A DNA stretch of 64,000 nt from Pseudomonas izuensis (GTDB lineage: Bacteria > Pseudomonadota > Gammaproteobacteria > Pseudomonadales > Pseudomonadaceae), in NCBI RefSeq assembly GCF_009861505.1, contig NZ_WTFT01000006.1, positions 1 to 64,000 on the forward strand, read 5' to 3'. Below, piece after piece: positions 61,726-64,000 of the stretch. A program made the position numbers and the translations under genes. The notes below the pieces were generated by a model. That model was given only the letters and a program-made list of their open reading frames with translations. It ran no database searches and was not told the origin of the DNA. Numbering within the stretch: the first letter of the stretch is position 1; every line of letters begins with the position of its first letter.

Positions 61726-63004
61726 AAAAGCAGAGCCTGTGTTTGCGCTGATCGACTGCAACAGCTTTTACGCGAGCTGCGAGCGCGTCTTCAGACCGGA
61801 TCTCGCTAAGACACCAATCGTTGTGCTATCAAACAACGATGGTTGTGTGATCGCTCGAAGCTATGATGCGAAACCATTCGTAAAAATGGGGGCACCATAT
61901 TTCCAAATTAAGGATCACCTTCATCGCAATGGTGTGGTGGCGTTCAGCAGTAACTACGCCCTGTACGGTGACATGAGTGAGCGTGTAATGACACTGATCG
62001 AAACCATGGTGCCCTCAGTCGAAATTTACAGCATCGATGAGGCCTTTGCGGATCTCTCGGGCATCGCCAATCTTGATGCGCTGGGACGCAAAATTCGAAG
62101 TCACGTATTGCGCTGCACCGGCATCCCCGTAGGGGTAGGAATAGCCCGCACAAAAAGATTGGCGAAGCTGGCAAATCACACTTCAAAACGTCTTCAGACT
62201 GAAACGGGTGGGGTCGTAGATATCTGCGATCCTTTTAAGTGCGCCTGGGTTCTGAGAAATACCGACGTCAGTGAGGTTTGGGGTGTCGGCCGGCGCATGA
62301 AGGTGCATTTGGACTCGTTAGGAATTAAGACAGCGATGGATCTAGCCACATCTGATCCTACGATGCTGCGTAGGAAATTCAGCGTCGTCATTGAAAAAAC
62401 GGCTAGGGAGCTAGCGGGTACACCTTGTCTTGAGTTAGACGAACCTGACCCTCCCAAACAAGAAATCTGTTGCAGCAGAATGTTTGGCAGGCGTCTTACT
62501 GAATTAGCCCCGATCAAAGAGGCGGTCGCGATGTACGTGATGCGAGCATCTGAAAAATTGCGAGCGCAGGGATCGGTCTGTAAAAAAATTCGTGTGAGCA
62601 TCCGTACGGGGATGTTCAACCCCGAGGAGGCAAAATACACAAATGGTGTGATCGTTGATTTGCCGTATCCGACAGACGATGTAAGGTTGCTGACCAAGGT
62701 AGCTGTAGATGCGCTCTACTCTGTTTATCGCCCAGGGTTCAAGTACAGCAAAGCCGAAGTTCTACTGCTAAATCTCTGTAAGCCAGGTGAGTTCACGGAT
62801 GACTTGTTTCCCGTCTCGCAACCATTGGGGGCTACAAATCTCATGGGTGTGTTGGACAAGATCAACAATCGCTGGGGTAGGGGAACGCTACGCTCGGCCA
62901 GCGTGCCTGCAAATCCCGATTGGGCTATGCGACGTGAGATGATGAGCCAAAGCTACACCACAAAAATTAATGAGCTTTGGACCGTCGGCAGAAAACAGGC
63001 TTAG
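61718..63004 (+). CDS. umuC: UmuC, Y-family DNA polymerase V subunit
   Basis: The 428-aa protein has the Y-family palm motifs FALIDCNSFYASCERVF and EIYSIDEAFADLSG, the finger/thumb segment VWGVGRRMKVHLDSLGI, and a C-terminal little-finger domain. The ATG at 61718 lies within the end of umuD. The operon looks intact. RulAB-type umuDC operons in Pseudomonas are known hot spots for island insertion. Confidence 0.92.
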   Translation: MFKKAEPVFALIDCNSFYASCERVFRPDLAKTPIVVLSNNDGCVIARSYDAKPFVKMGAPYFQIKDHLHRNGVVAFSSNYALYGDMSERVMTLIETMVPSVEIYSIDEAFADLSGIANLDALGRKIRSHVLRCTGIPVGVGIARTKRLAKLANHTSKRLQTETGGVVDICDPFKCAWVLRNTDVSEVWGVGRRMKVHLDSLGIKTAMDLATSDPTMLRRKFSVVIEKTARELAGTPCLELDEPDPPKQEICCSRMFGRRLTELAPIKEAVAMYVMRASEKLRAQGSVCKKIRVSIRTGMFNPEEAKYTNGVIVDLPYPTDDVRLLTKVAVDALYSVYRPGFKYSKAEVLLLNLCKPGEFTDDLFPVSQPLGATNLMGVLDKINNRWGRGTLRSASVPANPDWAMRREMMSQSYTTKINELWTVGRKQA

Positions 63005-63371
63005 GATATACAACCGCCGAGTCGTCCACTCGCGCATTGCCTTACAATGTGCACACCGCTATAGGTTATTGATTGGAGCCCCTCATTCGAGGGAAGTAGT
63101 CCACGTTGAAGTATGGGGTTGATTTGGAGTGCGCGTGCTTTCGGTGTGAGGTTTCCATTGAACAAAGCGATAGACGCTCTCTGTCCATGAGCATGACCAA
63201 CGTAACCCTTAGTAGTCACACATGCTGTGCTGCCCTTCTAGGACACATGCGTTGATTCCAACCGTGACTCAAGCTATGGCAGGCGTCTCCGAAATGCTTC
63301 GTTCGGGCGCTTCAAACGCACGGTACGCTTGTAGGCGTATTCGAATAGAACACAACATGAGGTAATCATAC
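63005..63371. other. gene-free stretch after umuDC
   Basis: No supported coding frame. GAGG at about 63360 is the ribosome binding site of the next gene. Confidence 0.35.
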
Positions 63372-63710
63372 ATGTCCGCGGAATTGAACGAAGAAGAGAT
63401 GCGCCAGGCTTTATTTGGTACGCCCAAACCAGCGCCCTCTGAAGCGACGGTAGAAGCATTTGCACCCAAAGAGAGCCGTGAGCCGGAGGTTCACGCTCGG
63501 CCTACTTGGCGTCTTGTTTCTAAACCCCTTTCACCTAAGCTCAGGGTGACGTTGCACGTAACAAGGGAGTTCGAAGGACCGGTAGAAGTACTGGTCTATG
63601 ACGCTAACACCCTAAGTACTCTGACCGCGGAGCTGGAAGCCAAAGCTGAGGCAAAGAAAAAGAAGTTTAAATATATCGATGTGGTGTCGGTTTTGCCGAT
63701 CCAGCCCTAA
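63372..63710 (+). CDS. small conserved-looking hypothetical protein (112 aa)
   Basis: A helical N-terminus (LNEEEMRQALFGTPKPAPSE), then a beta-rich C-terminal part (RVTLHVTREFEGPVEVLVYD). The AT/GC balance matches umuDC. No domain is recognised. Start by GAGG at 9 bases. Confidence 0.6.
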   Translation: MSAELNEEEMRQALFGTPKPAPSEATVEAFAPKESREPEVHARPTWRLVSKPLSPKLRVTLHVTREFEGPVEVLVYDANTLSTLTAELEAKAEAKKKKFKYIDVVSVLPIQP

Positions 63711-64000
63711 TAGAGGCAAGTAGGTCAGGCACGCATCCTGAGAAACAATGCTGAGTGTCGCTAACGGTTTAAGACTGGCCATAAACAGCCAAGTCAATTT
63801 TAATTGTTCGAGATGAAGCACTGCACCGGAAACACCTACAAAGATGGCAACTCCGATCGTTGCGCCGGTCTGTCTTGCGGTGTTGATAATTTTCGTGCCC
63901 GTGGCGTACTGCTGGAAAAAAAGTGCAAATGCCGCCTGCCAGGAAAACAGCTAGCCCGATGCCTGTTACGGGATCTACTAGGATTAGCTAGGTGTTTACG
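63700..64000 (-). pseudogene. decayed DHA2-family MFS transporter, 3' part
   Basis: Reading leftward, GIGLAVFLAGGIC then, after a one-base shift in a T-run, QQYATGTKIINTARQTGATI and VAIFVGVSGAV match the N-T-A-R-Q-x-G loop of EmrB/QacA-type drug exporters. An in-frame TAG lies just upstream of LILVDPVTG. The frame runs off the right edge, so the rest of the gene is unseen. Confidence 0.7.

Noticed and set aside
63001..63219. 72-codon frame on the minus strand after umuC
   Set aside because: It has no ribosome binding site, no recognisable domain and overlaps the umuC stop.

Overview
The window reads as chromosome of a fluorescent-type Pseudomonas. The evidence is GC-rich core genes, REP-type palindromes with the GTGGGAGCTGGCTTGCCAGC core, a DUF1329 protein, a COG4313 phenol meta-pathway-type porin, and a umuDC operon behind a LexA box. 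No rRNA, tRNA or CRISPR array was seen.

Layout. (1) 0-14 kb, core-like and GC-rich: a catabolic cluster for a CoA-activated branched or alicyclic acid. It holds DUF1329, two translationally coupled acyl-CoA dehydrogenases, a crotonase, a TetR regulator, a CaiB/AMACR-type enzyme, a COG4313 porin and an MFS carrier, followed by a 1332-aa autotransporter. (2) 14.2-17.5 kb: a frameshifted GMC oxidoreductase relic next to an AT-rich tniA-tniB-tniQ transposition module whose TniA lacks its N-terminus and first catalytic Asp. (3) 17.6-62 kb: a mosaic accessory region dense in (putative) anti-phage genes. In order these are a coiled-coil TIR protein divergent from a 1447-aa STAND ATPase with a C-terminal PD-(D/E)XK-like motif; a Pycsar pair (PycTM and cyclase); a glycine-zipper/40-aa/HNH operon; a SPARSA-type SIR2-APAZ plus short Argonaute operon; a patatin lipoprotein; a GST/TetR pair; a TIR-like (PF10137) protein behind a hairpin that covers its ribosome binding site; a 567-aa HNH-plus-membrane protein; an exported caspase-like protease with a Tat-exported DUF1353 partner; a heap of truncated genes (46.7-48 kb); two proteins resembling HhH-type glycosylases around a divergent WYL regulator; a 1306-aa TIR-TM protein with about 25 repeats of 33 aa; DUF4238 and cyclase-fold genes; and a second Pycsar pair (PycTIR and cyclase). 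(4) 61-64 kb: umuDC, a small conserved gene and a decayed DHA2-family MFS gene.

How the genes work together. Five proteins (17.6, 28.2, 36.2, 51.4 and 60.1 kb) carry folds that in known systems deplete NAD, and three carry class III cyclase-like folds, so abortive-infection signalling is the dominant theme. The best candidates for undescribed systems are the TIR/STAND-nuclease pair, the glycine-zipper/HNH operon, the exported caspase/DUF1353 pair, the HhH/WYL cluster, the TIR-repeat giant and the HNH-membrane protein. All functional assignments come from motif reading by eye; no database search was run.
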